Shown here: in pieces, positions 17,113-26,234 of the stretch
Numbering within the stretch: position 1 is the stretch's first letter
How the letters are laid out: each line of letters starts with the position of its first letter
From: Mycobacteroides sp. LB1
GTDB taxonomy: Bacteria > Actinomycetota > Actinomycetes > Mycobacteriales > Mycobacteriaceae
Direction: 5' to 3'
Length of the DNA stretch: 64,000 nucleotides
Assembly: GCF_013449725.1 (NCBI RefSeq)
Contig: NZ_JACCFF010000001.1
Coordinates: 1,488,001 to 1,552,000, forward strand
Program-made: the position numbers and the translations under genes
Notes under the pieces: generated by a model
What the model was told of the DNA's origin: nothing
Database searches by the model: none
What the model saw: only the letters and a program-made list of their open reading frames with translations

Positions 17113-18228
17113 CTAGCCGCGGATCTGATTCAGCCTGTCGACCGTGCTCTCGAAACCGGACACCAGATCGGCCACGATCTCGGCGGCGGGCCGGATCTCG
17201 TTCATCCGCCCGACGATCTGCCCTGCCGGGAAGCAGACTGTTTCCGGGTCGTGCGCGCGGTTCATCCGTTCATGCGCCTCGCTCACCAGAATGTTCTGCA
17301 GCGGCATCGGCAGCGGGGTCGGCGCGTCCTCGGCGTCCCAGGCCTGCGTCCATTTGGTCTTCAGCAGCCGCGCGGGCTTACCGGTGTAGATGCGGGTGCG
17401 CACGGTGTCACTGGAGGTCGCCTTGAGCAGCGCCTGCTGCACCACCGAATCCCCGCCCGACGTAACAGTTCCCAGGTCGTACTCGGCCGCGGTCAACCAG
17501 ATCGACCCGGTCCACACCCCGGAGGCGCCCAACGCCAGGGCCGCCGCAGCCTGCCTGCCGCTACCGATACCGCCGGCCGCCAGCACTGGGGCGCTGCCGT
17601 CGAGCGCATCCACGATCTCCGGCCACAGCACCATGGATGCCACGTCGCCGGTGTGTCCACCGGCCTCATACCCCTGGGCCACCACGATATCCACGCCGTT
17701 CTCGACATGCCGCTTGGCGTGTTCGGCCTTGCCCGCCAACGCCGCCACCGGCACGCCATGCTCATGGGCCTGGTCGATGACATCTTTCGGCGGCGAGCCC
17801 AACGCGTTGGCGATCAGCTTGATGGGGTGCTTGAGCGCGACCTCCACATGTGATCGGGCCACCGAATGCAGCCAGCCAAGCACACCGGCCGACTCGCGTT
17901 CACCCGGCAGCGGCGGCACACCCAGATCGGCGAGCGTCTTCTGGACGAAGTCCTTGTGCCCCTGCGGGATCAGCTTTTCGATATCGACCGCGGAACCCTC
18001 AGTGGGCACCTTGGCCGGCATCACGATGTCGACGCCATACGGCTTACCGTCGGTGTTCTCGTCCATCCAGCTCAGCACGGCGTCAAGCTCGTCTGGGTCG
18101 TTGAAGCGGACACAGCCGAGCACGCCCATGCCTCCCGCGCGGGTAATTGCGGCGGCAACCTTCTCCGACGGCGTGAAACCGAATATGGGGTAACGGATCC
18201 CAAACCGTTCACAGAGGTCGGTGTGCAT
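17113..18228 (-). CDS. Nitronate monooxygenase / 2-nitropropane dioxygenase-like protein
   Basis: 371 residues, FMN-binding TIM-barrel of the NMO/NPD family: N-terminal PIFGFTPSEKVAAAITRAGGMGVLG, central VAQGYEAGGHTGDV, and the FMN phosphate loop LAAGGIGSGRQAAAALALGASGVWTGS. In this family FMN supports oxidation of nitronates, but many actinobacterial members act on other substrates such as enoyl compounds, so the substrate is open. Its stop is followed at 17087 by the repeat flanking DUF559. It lies 3 bp downstream of fadD19 on the same strand, so it is probably co-transcribed with this KstR-controlled ligase. No such gene is found at this place in M. tuberculosis. Confidence 0.85.
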   Translation of the reverse strand: MHTDLCERFGIRYPIFGFTPSEKVAAAITRAGGMGVLGCVRFNDPDELDAVLSWMDENTDGKPYGVDIVMPAKVPTEGSAVDIEKLIPQGHKDFVQKTLADLGVPPLPGERESAGVLGWLHSVARSHVEVALKHPIKLIANALGSPPKDVIDQAHEHGVPVAALAGKAEHAKRHVENGVDIVVAQGYEAGGHTGDVASMVLWPEIVDALDGSAPVLAAGGIGSGRQAAAALALGASGVWTGSIWLTAAEYDLGTVTSGGDSVVQQALLKATSSDTVRTRIYTGKPARLLKTKWTQAWDAEDAPTPLPMPLQNILVSEAHERMNRAHDPETVCFPAGQIVGRMNEIRPAAEIVADLVSGFESTVDRLNQIRG

Positions 18229-18231
18229 GAC

Positions 18232-19884
18232 TCAGGCCCCGGTGTTGACGTGTTTGGTGTTGACCAGGTCTACCTTCTCGGTCTCCGAGACTTCCTTCGC
18301 CCAGCGGTAGTCGGCCTTGCCCGCGGGGTTCCGCTTAACCGTGTCCACGATCCACACGCTGCGCGGCACCTTGTATCCGGCGATCTCCTTGCGCGCGTGC
18401 GCATCCAGACCCTCAAAAGTGAGTTCCACGCCGTCCCGGACAGAGACGACCGCGCCTACGTGCTGGCCCCACTTCTCGTCCGGAACACCGACGACAATCG
18501 CGTCGAACACCGCGGGGTGGCCCTTGAGAACGCTCTCGACCTCCTCGGGGAACACCTTCTCGCCACCGGTGTTGATGGAGACGGACCCACGGCCGAGCAT
18601 CGTGACGGTGCCGTCGGCCTCGACGGTCGCCCAGTCACCCGGAATCGCGTACCGGACCCCATTGAATGTCTTGAATGTCTCGGCGGTCTTCTTCTCATCC
18701 TTGAGGTATCCGACCGGGATGTGGCCGCTCTTGGCGATAAGGCCCCGCACCCCTGAACCCGGTTCGATCGGGTTGCCTTCCTCGTCGAGAACCGTTGTGG
18801 TGGAGCTGATCTTGACCGTCGGGCCGCCCGGATGCATCTGCCCCTTCGCCACGCTGCTCAGGCCGCCGGTGCCCGTCTCCGAGGAACCGATGGCATCGGT
18901 GATCATCCGGTTGGGCAGCAGCTCAAGGTAGCGCTCCTTGACCGTCTGCGAGAAGAGCGCGGCGCTGCTGGCCAGCACCCACAGCGAGGACAGATCACGC
19001 GCCCGGCCCTTATCGGTGTCCAGCGCATCGATGAGCGGGCGGGCGATGGCATCCCCGGCGAAGAACAGCATGTTGACCTTGTTCTTCTCGATGGTGTCCC
19101 ACACACCGTCGGGATCGAATTCCGGTGCCAGCACCGTGGTCCGGCCGCTGAACAAGGCCATGAAGGTGGCGGCCTGGGTGGCGCCGTGGATCATCGGCGG
19201 GATCGGGAACCCGATGAACGGCGCGGCCTCGGCACCCTGCTTGGCCAGATCCCATTCACCCTCCACAACCTCCCCGGTGACGTAGTTGATACCGCCGAAC
19301 AGGGATCGGTAGATGTCCTCGTGCCGCCACATCACGCCCTTGGGGAAGCCGGTGGTGCCGCCGGTGTAAATGAGGAAGATGTCATCGGGGCTGCGCTCGC
19401 CGAAGTCACGCTCCGGGGAGCCCTGGGCGAGCGCGTCGGCGAACGCGACCCCGCCATAGGACGCGGAGTCGCCCTCGGTCCCGTCTTCCACAACGACCGC
19501 CGTCTTGACGTTCGGCGTGCTCGGCAGCACGTTGGCGACCTTGTCGCTGTACCGCCGCTCGTGCACCAACGCGACCATGTCGGAGTTCTCGAAGAGGTAA
19601 TGCAGCTCGGACTCGACGTAGCGATAGTTGACGTTGACCGAGATCGCGCGGATCTTCACAAGCGCAACGAGCGCGACGACGATCTCGATACCGTTTCGGC
19701 AATACAGGCCTACCTTGTCGCCGGGGCCGACACCCTGGCTCTGCAGGAAATGACCTAGACGGTTGGCCTGCTCCTCAAGCTCGGCGTATGTCAGCTTCCG
19801 ATCGCCAGAAATGATGGCGACACGATCGGGCATAGTGTCGATTGCATGCTCGGTGAGGTCGGCAATGTTAAGGGCCATGTCCAT
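18232..19884 (-). CDS. fadD19: Steroid-CoA ligase FadD19
   Basis: 550 residues of the ANL ligase family, very close to Rv3515c along its length (start ALNIADLTEHAID, motif DIFLIYTGGTTGFPKGVMWRH within the P-loop region, GSSETGTGG, GRGSVSINTGGEKVFPEE). FadD19 activates C26 carboxylates of cholesterol and C24-branched sterols with CoA at the start of side-chain breakdown. ATG at 19884; a second ATG two codons later is possible. The KstR operator ends only 5 bp upstream of the start, leaving almost no room for a leader. Divergent from echA19. Confidence 0.94.
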   Translation of the reverse strand: MDMALNIADLTEHAIDTMPDRVAIISGDRKLTYAELEEQANRLGHFLQSQGVGPGDKVGLYCRNGIEIVVALVALVKIRAISVNVNYRYVESELHYLFENSDMVALVHERRYSDKVANVLPSTPNVKTAVVVEDGTEGDSASYGGVAFADALAQGSPERDFGERSPDDIFLIYTGGTTGFPKGVMWRHEDIYRSLFGGINYVTGEVVEGEWDLAKQGAEAAPFIGFPIPPMIHGATQAATFMALFSGRTTVLAPEFDPDGVWDTIEKNKVNMLFFAGDAIARPLIDALDTDKGRARDLSSLWVLASSAALFSQTVKERYLELLPNRMITDAIGSSETGTGGLSSVAKGQMHPGGPTVKISSTTTVLDEEGNPIEPGSGVRGLIAKSGHIPVGYLKDEKKTAETFKTFNGVRYAIPGDWATVEADGTVTMLGRGSVSINTGGEKVFPEEVESVLKGHPAVFDAIVVGVPDEKWGQHVGAVVSVRDGVELTFEGLDAHARKEIAGYKVPRSVWIVDTVKRNPAGKADYRWAKEVSETEKVDLVNTKHVNTGA

Positions 19885-19888
19885 AAAT

Positions 19889-19902
19889 TAGAACGTGTTA
19901 CA
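19889..19902. promoter_or_regulatory. KstR-type operator between fadD19 and echA19
   Basis: TAGAACGTGTTACA, identical to the site at 12121. It lies 4 bp from the fadD19 ATG and 65 bp from the echA19 ATG, so it can repress both. Its closeness to fadD19 suggests a very short or leaderless mRNA. Confidence 0.88.
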
Positions 19903-19967
19903 TTTTTTGGCAAGCACTGTTAGACAAGCCCCGCCCCCGTTCAGGGGCATCCTGGTGGAGGAAAACC

Positions 19968-20777
19968 ATGACTGAGACAGCGACCGCACAGGACGCCCCA
20001 CACGCCCTCGTCGAGCTTCGCGACCACGTGCTGATCGTGACGATGAACCGTCCGCACGCGCGCAATGCCCTCTCGGGCGAAATGCTGGAGATCATGACGC
20101 AGGCCTGGGACCGCGTCGATAACGATCCCGATGTTCGCGTCTGCATCCTGACCGGCGCGGGCGGGTACTTCTGCGCTGGCGCCGACCTCAAGGCCATGAA
20201 CAAGCGCGCCCCCGGTGACCAGTTCGCCGACGGCAGCTACGACCCCTCGGTCATCCCCGGACTACTCAAGGGGCGGCGCCTTACCAAGCCTCTGATTGCG
20301 GCGGTGGAGGGCCCCGCGATCGCCGGTGGCACCGAGATCCTGCAGGCCACCGATATCCGTGTCGCGGGTGAGAGCGCCAAGTTCGGCGTCTCCGAGGTGA
20401 AGTGGAGCCTGTACCCGATGGGCGGGTCGGCAGTGCGCCTTCCCCGACAGATCCCGTACACCGTGGCCGCCGACATTCTGCTCACCGGACGTCACATCAA
20501 GGCCCTGGAGGCCAAGGAGATCGGGCTCATTGGACATGTGGTTCCCGATGGTCAGGCGCTGGAGAAGGCCCTGGAGCTCGCGGCGATGATCGCCGCAAAT
20601 GGACCTGTCGCGGTACAGGCCGTGCTCAAGACGATCCGCGATTCGGAGGGCCTGCACGAGAACGAGGCATTCAAGGCGGACACCAAGGTCGGCATCGGCG
20701 TCTTCACCAGTAACGACGCCAAGGAAGGTCCACGCGCCTTTGCCGAGAAGCGCGCCCCCAACTTCACCGGGACATAA
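19968..20777 (+). CDS. echA19: Enoyl-CoA hydratase EchA19
   Basis: 269 residues of the crotonase family: oxyanion-hole region [11 protein letters not shown] and the second motif [29 protein letters not shown], whose Glu (GGTE and VSEV) positions fit hydratases. EchA19 (Rv3516) hydrates steroid enoyl-CoA in side-chain beta-oxidation. Good GGAGG 7-8 bp upstream of the ATG. Divergent from fadD19 and sharing its KstR box. Confidence 0.92.
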   Translation: MTETATAQDAPHALVELRDHVLIVTMNRPHARNALSGEMLEIMTQAWDRVDNDPDVRVCILTGAGGYFCAGADLKAMNKRAPGDQFADGSYDPSVIPGLLKGRRLTKPLIAAVEGPAIAGGTEILQATDIRVAGESAKFGVSEVKWSLYPMGGSAVRLPRQIPYTVAADILLTGRHIKALEAKEIGLIGHVVPDGQALEKALELAAMIAANGPVAVQAVLKTIRDSEGLHENEAFKADTKVGIGVFTSNDAKEGPRAFAEKRAPNFTGT

Positions 20778-20800
20778 GACACCACGCATAGTGTGGGCGG

Positions 20801-21427
20801 GTGACGCCCATGTTCCCGCTGCAGTCGGTACTGCTGCCCGGTGAGCCCCTACCGCTGCGCATCTTCGAGCCGCGCTATGTCGCCCTCGTCCGCGACGTCA
20901 TGGCCACGGACCGCATCTTCGGTGTCGTGCTGATCGCGCGCGGCCGGGAGGTCGGGGGCGGAGACGTCCGCCATGACATCGGGACTGCCGCCCGTGTCCT
21001 CGACTGCGAGTCACTCGGGGCCGAACGCTTCGCGGTGCGCTGTGAGGGTGCGTATCGGATCCGCATCAACAAGTGGCTAGAGGACGACCCCTACCCGCGG
21101 GCCGATATCGAACCCTGGCCCGATGAGCCCGACGACCGTGTACTGCCCTTGAGTGCCCTCAACGAGCTGCAGGCACGTATCGAGGATCTGTTACGGCGCG
21201 TCGCGACCGTGCAGCAGGTGCGCCTCCCCCGCCGATGGTCGATCGCTACCGGCCTGCCGAGCGGCGCGGAAAAGCGACTGTACGCGTTGGCATCTCGCGT
21301 ACCGATGGGTCAGGCCGACCGGTACGCCGTGGTCGCCGCCTCAACACTGACAGCCCGGGTGGCCGCCCTGAACGAAGCGGTGGATACCGTCAACGCGATG
21401 CTCGACTTCCGCGAATCGGAGCGCTAA
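20801..21427 (+). CDS. LON substrate-binding-domain protein
   Basis: 208 residues consisting only of the LON N-terminal (PUA-like) domain plus a helical tail: MFPLQSVLLPGEPLPLRIFEPRYVALVRD is the family signature, followed by GTAARVLDCESLGAERFAVRCEG. There is no AAA or protease domain, so it is not Lon protease. Start is a GTG at 20801, 24 bp after echA19. Stand-alone LON-domain proteins are common in actinobacteria; their partner is unknown. It ends 3 bp before the stop of the converging LLM gene. Confidence 0.85.
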   Translation: MTPMFPLQSVLLPGEPLPLRIFEPRYVALVRDVMATDRIFGVVLIARGREVGGGDVRHDIGTAARVLDCESLGAERFAVRCEGAYRIRINKWLEDDPYPRADIEPWPDEPDDRVLPLSALNELQARIEDLLRRVATVQQVRLPRRWSIATGLPSGAEKRLYALASRVPMGQADRYAVVAASTLTARVAALNEAVDTVNAMLDFRESER

Positions 21428-21430
21428 CGG

Positions 21431-22462
21431 CTAGGTCAGCGCCGCCAGCTGCTTGACGTGTTCGACACTGCGGCAGCCGACCACCAGCATGGTGACCCCG
21501 GCGGCCTCCCACGCCTTGATCTGCTCGCGCACCTCGGCCTCGGTTCCGACGATCGTGGTGTCGAGCACCAGCTCGTCCGGAATCACTTCGGCGGCTTTGT
21601 CCTTGCGGTTGGTGCGGAAGAGCTCGGTGACCGCATCGACCACTTCGCCGTATCCCATGCGTCGGTACACCTCTGCGTGGAAGTTCAGCTCGACGGCCCC
21701 CATGCCGCCGATGTACAAGGCGGAGAACGGCTTCAGTTGATCGAGCACCGAGCGGCGGTCGTCGGTGACGATCACCTGCGCGGTGGCGGCGATCTCGAAA
21801 TCCTCGCGGCTGCGCCGCGCGCCGGGGCGCGCGAAGCCCTCGTCAAGCCATTCGTTGTACATATCGGCCAGCCGCGGCGCATAGAACATGGGCAGCCAGC
21901 CGTCGGCGATCTCCGCCGTCAAGGCCACATTCTTGGGTCCCTCGGCGCCGAGGAAGATGGGCAGATCAGACCGCAGCGGGTGCACGATCGGCTTGAGCGG
22001 CTTACCCAGCCCGGTGGCGCTGCCCCCAGTCAGCGGCAGCGGATAGTGCGGCCCGTCGCTGCGCACGGGGGCCTCACGGGCCAGTACCTGCCGGATGATG
22101 TCGATGTATTCACGCGTGCGGGCCAGGGGCTTGGGGAACGACTGCCCGTACCAGCCCTCCACTACCTGCGGGCCCGAGACACCCAGGCCCAGAATGTGCC
22201 GGCCGCCGGACAGATGATCCAACGTCAGCGCCGCCATCGCACAGGCGGTGGGTGTGCGCGCCGAGAGCTGAACCACCGAGGTGCCCAGGCGAATTCGGCT
22301 GGTATCGGATCCCCACCAGGCCAGCGGGGTGTACGCGTCCGAACCCCAGGCCTCGGCGGTGAAGACGGCGTCAAACCCGCCCTCCTCTGCCGCAGTCACC
22401 AGTTCGGCCGCATTGTCCGGCGGTGAGGCCGCCCAGTACCCCAGCTGCAATCCGAATTTCAT
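21431..22462 (-). CDS. LLM-class (F420-type) oxidoreductase, Rv3520c type
   Basis: 343 residues, luciferase-like monooxygenase barrel: MKFGLQLGYW start, LAWWGSDTSRIRLGTSVVQLSARTP, GRHILGLGVSGPQVVEGWYG. These features and the neighbourhood fit the coenzyme F420-dependent group and Rv3520c. An upstream in-frame extension is rejected because it overlaps the KstR operator and the divergent gene. Role in sterol breakdown is inferred from position and from the KstR site in the divergent promoter; the reaction is not known. Confidence 0.9.
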   Translation of the reverse strand: MKFGLQLGYWAASPPDNAAELVTAAEEGGFDAVFTAEAWGSDAYTPLAWWGSDTSRIRLGTSVVQLSARTPTACAMAALTLDHLSGGRHILGLGVSGPQVVEGWYGQSFPKPLARTREYIDIIRQVLAREAPVRSDGPHYPLPLTGGSATGLGKPLKPIVHPLRSDLPIFLGAEGPKNVALTAEIADGWLPMFYAPRLADMYNEWLDEGFARPGARRSREDFEIAATAQVIVTDDRRSVLDQLKPFSALYIGGMGAVELNFHAEVYRRMGYGEVVDAVTELFRTNRKDKAAEVIPDELVLDTTIVGTEAEVREQIKAWEAAGVTMLVVGCRSVEHVKQLAALT

Positions 22463-22516
22463 GGCCCGACTGTAACCGGCGGGATATGCCATGACCACCG
22501 CCCTTGCGAAAAAAAC

Positions 22517-22530
22517 TAGAACTTGTTCTA
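22517..22530. promoter_or_regulatory. KstR-type operator between the LLM gene and the DUF35 gene
   Basis: TAGAACTTGTTCTA is a perfect 14-bp palindrome apart from its two central bases and fits TnnAACnnGTTnnA. It is 54 bp from the LLM start and 9 bp before the DUF35 GTG start. Confidence 0.9.
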
Positions 22531-22539
22531 CTCGGAGGT

Positions 22540-23523
22540 GTGACAGCAAGCCAAAGCAGCACATCGGGGCAATTACCCCTCCTGACCGCCCCCCTCGAAC
22601 TGTCTTTTGATTACACCCGTTCGGTGGGCCCGACCCTGTCGAAGTTCTTCACCGCCCTGCGCGATCGACACATCGTCGGCACCCGCGGCAGCGACGGCCG
22701 GGTGCATGTACCGGCAGCCGAGTACGACCCGGTGACCTACGCACCGCTGACCGAAGTGGTCTCGGTATCGAGCGTCGGCACCGTTCAGTCGTGGTCATGG
22801 CAGCCCGAACCGCTGGAGGGCCAGCCGCTCGCGAAGCCTTTCGCCTGGGCATTGATCAAGCTCGACGGAGCGGACACCTCGCTGCTACACGCTGTCAATG
22901 CGGGGGAACCCGGCGCGATCGAGACCGGCGCCCGCGTGCATGCGGTGTGGGCGGACGAGACCGTCGGCGCCATCACCGATATCGCCTACTTCGCGCTCGG
23001 GGATCGACCGGTGGATGTTCCGGCACCCGTTTCGGATCAGGAGCCGGTGACCATGCAGGTCACTCCGATCCGTCTTGAGGTTCAGCACATCACCTCCCCC
23101 GAAGAGAGCGCCTATCTGCGCGCGCTGGCAGAGGGCAAGCTGCTCGGCGGGCGTACGGGTTCCGGTGGGCGGGTTTACTTCCCGGCACGCGGTGCCGATC
23201 CGCTTACCGGCGAGCCAACCTCCGATCTGGTGCAGGTGTCCGACAAGGGCCTCGTCACCACCTTCGCAATCATCAACATCCCGTTCCCCGGGCAGCGCAT
23301 CAAACCACCCTATGTGGCCGCCTACGTGCTGCTCGACGGCGCCGATATTCCGTTCCTGCATCTGGTCTATGACATCGACGCGGCGGATGTCCGCATGGGC
23401 ATGCGGGTCCAGGCTGTGTGGAAACCTAAGGAAGAGTGGGGATACGGGATCGACAACATCCAGTACTTCCGCCCAACCGGTGAACCCGACGCCGACTACG
23501 AGACCTACAAGGACCGGATGTAA
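22540..23523 (+). CDS. Tandem DUF35 (OB-fold) protein, Rv3521 type, without cysteines
   Basis: 327 residues with two DUF35-like halves: about 25-160 (FFTALRDRHIVGTRGSDGRV, ending near AITDIAYFAL) and about 185-310 (YLRALAEGKLLGGRTGSGGRV, ending GIDNIQYFRP). Usual DUF35 proteins have a Cys4 zinc ribbon before the OB fold; here the whole protein has no cysteine, so zinc binding is lost in both halves. DUF35 proteins act as partners of Ltp-type thiolases or aldolases (as ChsH2 does for Ltp2), and the next two genes are ltp4 and ltp3. GTG start at 22540 has GGAGG close by; its stop overlaps the ltp4 ATG (TAATG). Confidence 0.88.
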   Translation: MTASQSSTSGQLPLLTAPLELSFDYTRSVGPTLSKFFTALRDRHIVGTRGSDGRVHVPAAEYDPVTYAPLTEVVSVSSVGTVQSWSWQPEPLEGQPLAKPFAWALIKLDGADTSLLHAVNAGEPGAIETGARVHAVWADETVGAITDIAYFALGDRPVDVPAPVSDQEPVTMQVTPIRLEVQHITSPEESAYLRALAEGKLLGGRTGSGGRVYFPARGADPLTGEPTSDLVQVSDKGLVTTFAIINIPFPGQRIKPPYVAAYVLLDGADIPFLHLVYDIDAADVRMGMRVQAVWKPKEEWGYGIDNIQYFRPTGEPDADYETYKDRM

Positions 23524-24578
23524 TGACAGACATCGCAGTAGTGGGCTTCGCCCATGCACCCCATGTGCGGTCCACCGATGCCACCACCAATGGCGTCGAG
23601 ATGCTGGTCCCCTGTTTCCGTCAGATCTACGGTGATCTCGGAATCACCAAGTCGGACATCGGCTTCTGGTGCTCCGGCTCATCGGATTACCTGGCCGGGC
23701 GCGCGTTCTCCTTCATCTCTGCCATCGATTCGATCGGTGCGGTGCCGCCGATCAACGAATCCCATGTCGAGATGGACGCCGCCTGGGCGCTGTACGAGGC
23801 CTACATCAAGATCCTGAGCGGGCAGGTCGAGACCGCTCTCGTCTACGGATTCGGAAAGTCCTCCGCCGGAATTCTCCGCAGAGCCCTTGCTCTGCAAACA
23901 GATCCGTACACCGTCGCCCCGCTGTGGCCCGATTCGGTATCGATGGCCGCGCTACAGGCGCGGCTCGGCCTGGATTCGGGCAAGTGGACCAAGGAACAGA
24001 TGGCACAGGTTGCCCTCGACGCCTTCAGCCGGGCGCAACGCGTCGACACCGAACCCACAGCAGCCAGCGTCGAGGAGCTGCTGACTCGGGACTACTTCGC
24101 CGATCCGCTGCATAAACACGACATCGCGCCCATTTCCGACGGCGCTTCGATCATGGTGCTGGCCGCGGGCGACCGCGCACGCGAGCTGCGCGAAAACCCG
24201 GCCTGGATTACCGGGTTTGAACATCGCATCGACTCTCCCGCGATCGGCGGCCGGGATATCACCGTGTCACCGTCCACGGCGGCCTCCGCCGCGGCTGCAA
24301 CCGGTGGCGATACCGGTTCCATCGACATCGCCGAACTGCATGCCCCGTTCAGCCATCAGCAGCTGATTCTCGCCGAGGCCATCGGCCTCAAAGAGACCAC
24401 GACGATCAACCCGTCGGGTGGTGCACTGGTGGCCAATCCAATGTTCTCGGCCGGGCTGGAACGGATCGGCTTTGCAGCACAACATATCTGGAACGGTTCG
24501 GCACAGCGGGTGCTGGCTCACGCGACCAGTGGGCCGGTGCTTCAGCAGAACCTTGTCGCCGTGCTGGAAGGCAAATAA
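23523..24578 (+). CDS. ltp4: Thiolase-family lipid-transfer protein Ltp4 (probable sterol side-chain aldolase)
   Basis: 351 residues of the SCP2/thiolase family. C-terminal motifs are present (AELHAPFSHQQ and NPSGGALVANPMFSAGLERI). The position of the usual nucleophilic cysteine lacks one (NESHVEMDAAWALYEAY), so classical thiolysis is unlikely and a retro-aldol role is more plausible. Ltp3 and Ltp4 are known in Rhodococcus to be needed for C24-branched sterols. ATG overlaps the preceding stop (TAATG), so it is coupled to the DUF35 gene, its likely partner. Matches Rv3522. Confidence 0.9.
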   Translation: MTDIAVVGFAHAPHVRSTDATTNGVEMLVPCFRQIYGDLGITKSDIGFWCSGSSDYLAGRAFSFISAIDSIGAVPPINESHVEMDAAWALYEAYIKILSGQVETALVYGFGKSSAGILRRALALQTDPYTVAPLWPDSVSMAALQARLGLDSGKWTKEQMAQVALDAFSRAQRVDTEPTAASVEELLTRDYFADPLHKHDIAPISDGASIMVLAAGDRARELRENPAWITGFEHRIDSPAIGGRDITVSPSTAASAAAATGGDTGSIDIAELHAPFSHQQLILAEAIGLKETTTINPSGGALVANPMFSAGLERIGFAAQHIWNGSAQRVLAHATSGPVLQQNLVAVLEGK

Positions 24579-24580
24579 CA

Positions 24581-25767
<1,187 letters not shown>

Positions 25768-25771
<4 letters not shown>

Positions 25772-26169
25772 GCCTTGCCGATGAAGCCGGACGTCGGTCC
25801 CGGGAGGCCGTAGACGCCCGCGACAAGCAGGCGTGGGTCGACAACTTCGCCGAGGACGGCGTGGTCCAGGATCCGGTGGGTCCGTCGCCGTTCGATACCG
25901 AAGGCAACGGACATCGCGGCAAGGAGGCCATTGCAGCCTTCTGGGACAACATCATTGCGCCCACCGAGAAGCTGGACTTTATCTTCGACGCCACCTACGA
26001 CTGTGGCACCCATCAGGCCAATGTGGGCCGGATCGTGACGACCATGAACGGCTACCAGATGACCGCCGAGGGTGTGTTCACTTACCAGGCCAACGACGAG
26101 GGCAAGCTCGTAGTGCTGCGCGCCTACTGGGAGTTCGACAAAGTCGCCGGGACCGCGAAGAAGGTCTAA
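25768..26169 (+). CDS. NTF2/SnoaL-like protein
   Basis: 133 residues, alpha+beta cone fold of the NTF2-like superfamily (steroid isomerase/SnoaL relatives): SREAVDARDKQAWVDNFAED, then GKEAIAAFWDNII. Start ATG at 25768 overlaps the ltp3 TGA (ATGA). Catalytic residues for a ketosteroid isomerase cannot be assigned with certainty. It ends the DUF35-ltp4-ltp3 operon and is followed by a strong terminator. A role on steroid or side-chain intermediates is inferred from the operon only. Confidence 0.82.
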
Positions 26170-26187
26170 CCCGCCCGCCGGACACAC

Positions 26188-26225
26188 ATAAAGGCCCCCA
26201 CGCCCGGAGCGTCGGGGGCCTTTAT
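26188..26225. terminator. Strong bidirectional hairpin terminator
   Basis: Arms ATAAAGGCCCCC (26188-26199) and GGGGGCCTTTAT (26214-26225) are perfect inverted repeats, with further pairing (CG) toward the 14-bp loop. A short T run follows on the plus strand and A-rich sequence on the other. It separates the converging NTF2-like gene and the FprA-type gene. Confidence 0.9.
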
Positions 26226-26234
26226 GTCTTCCCG

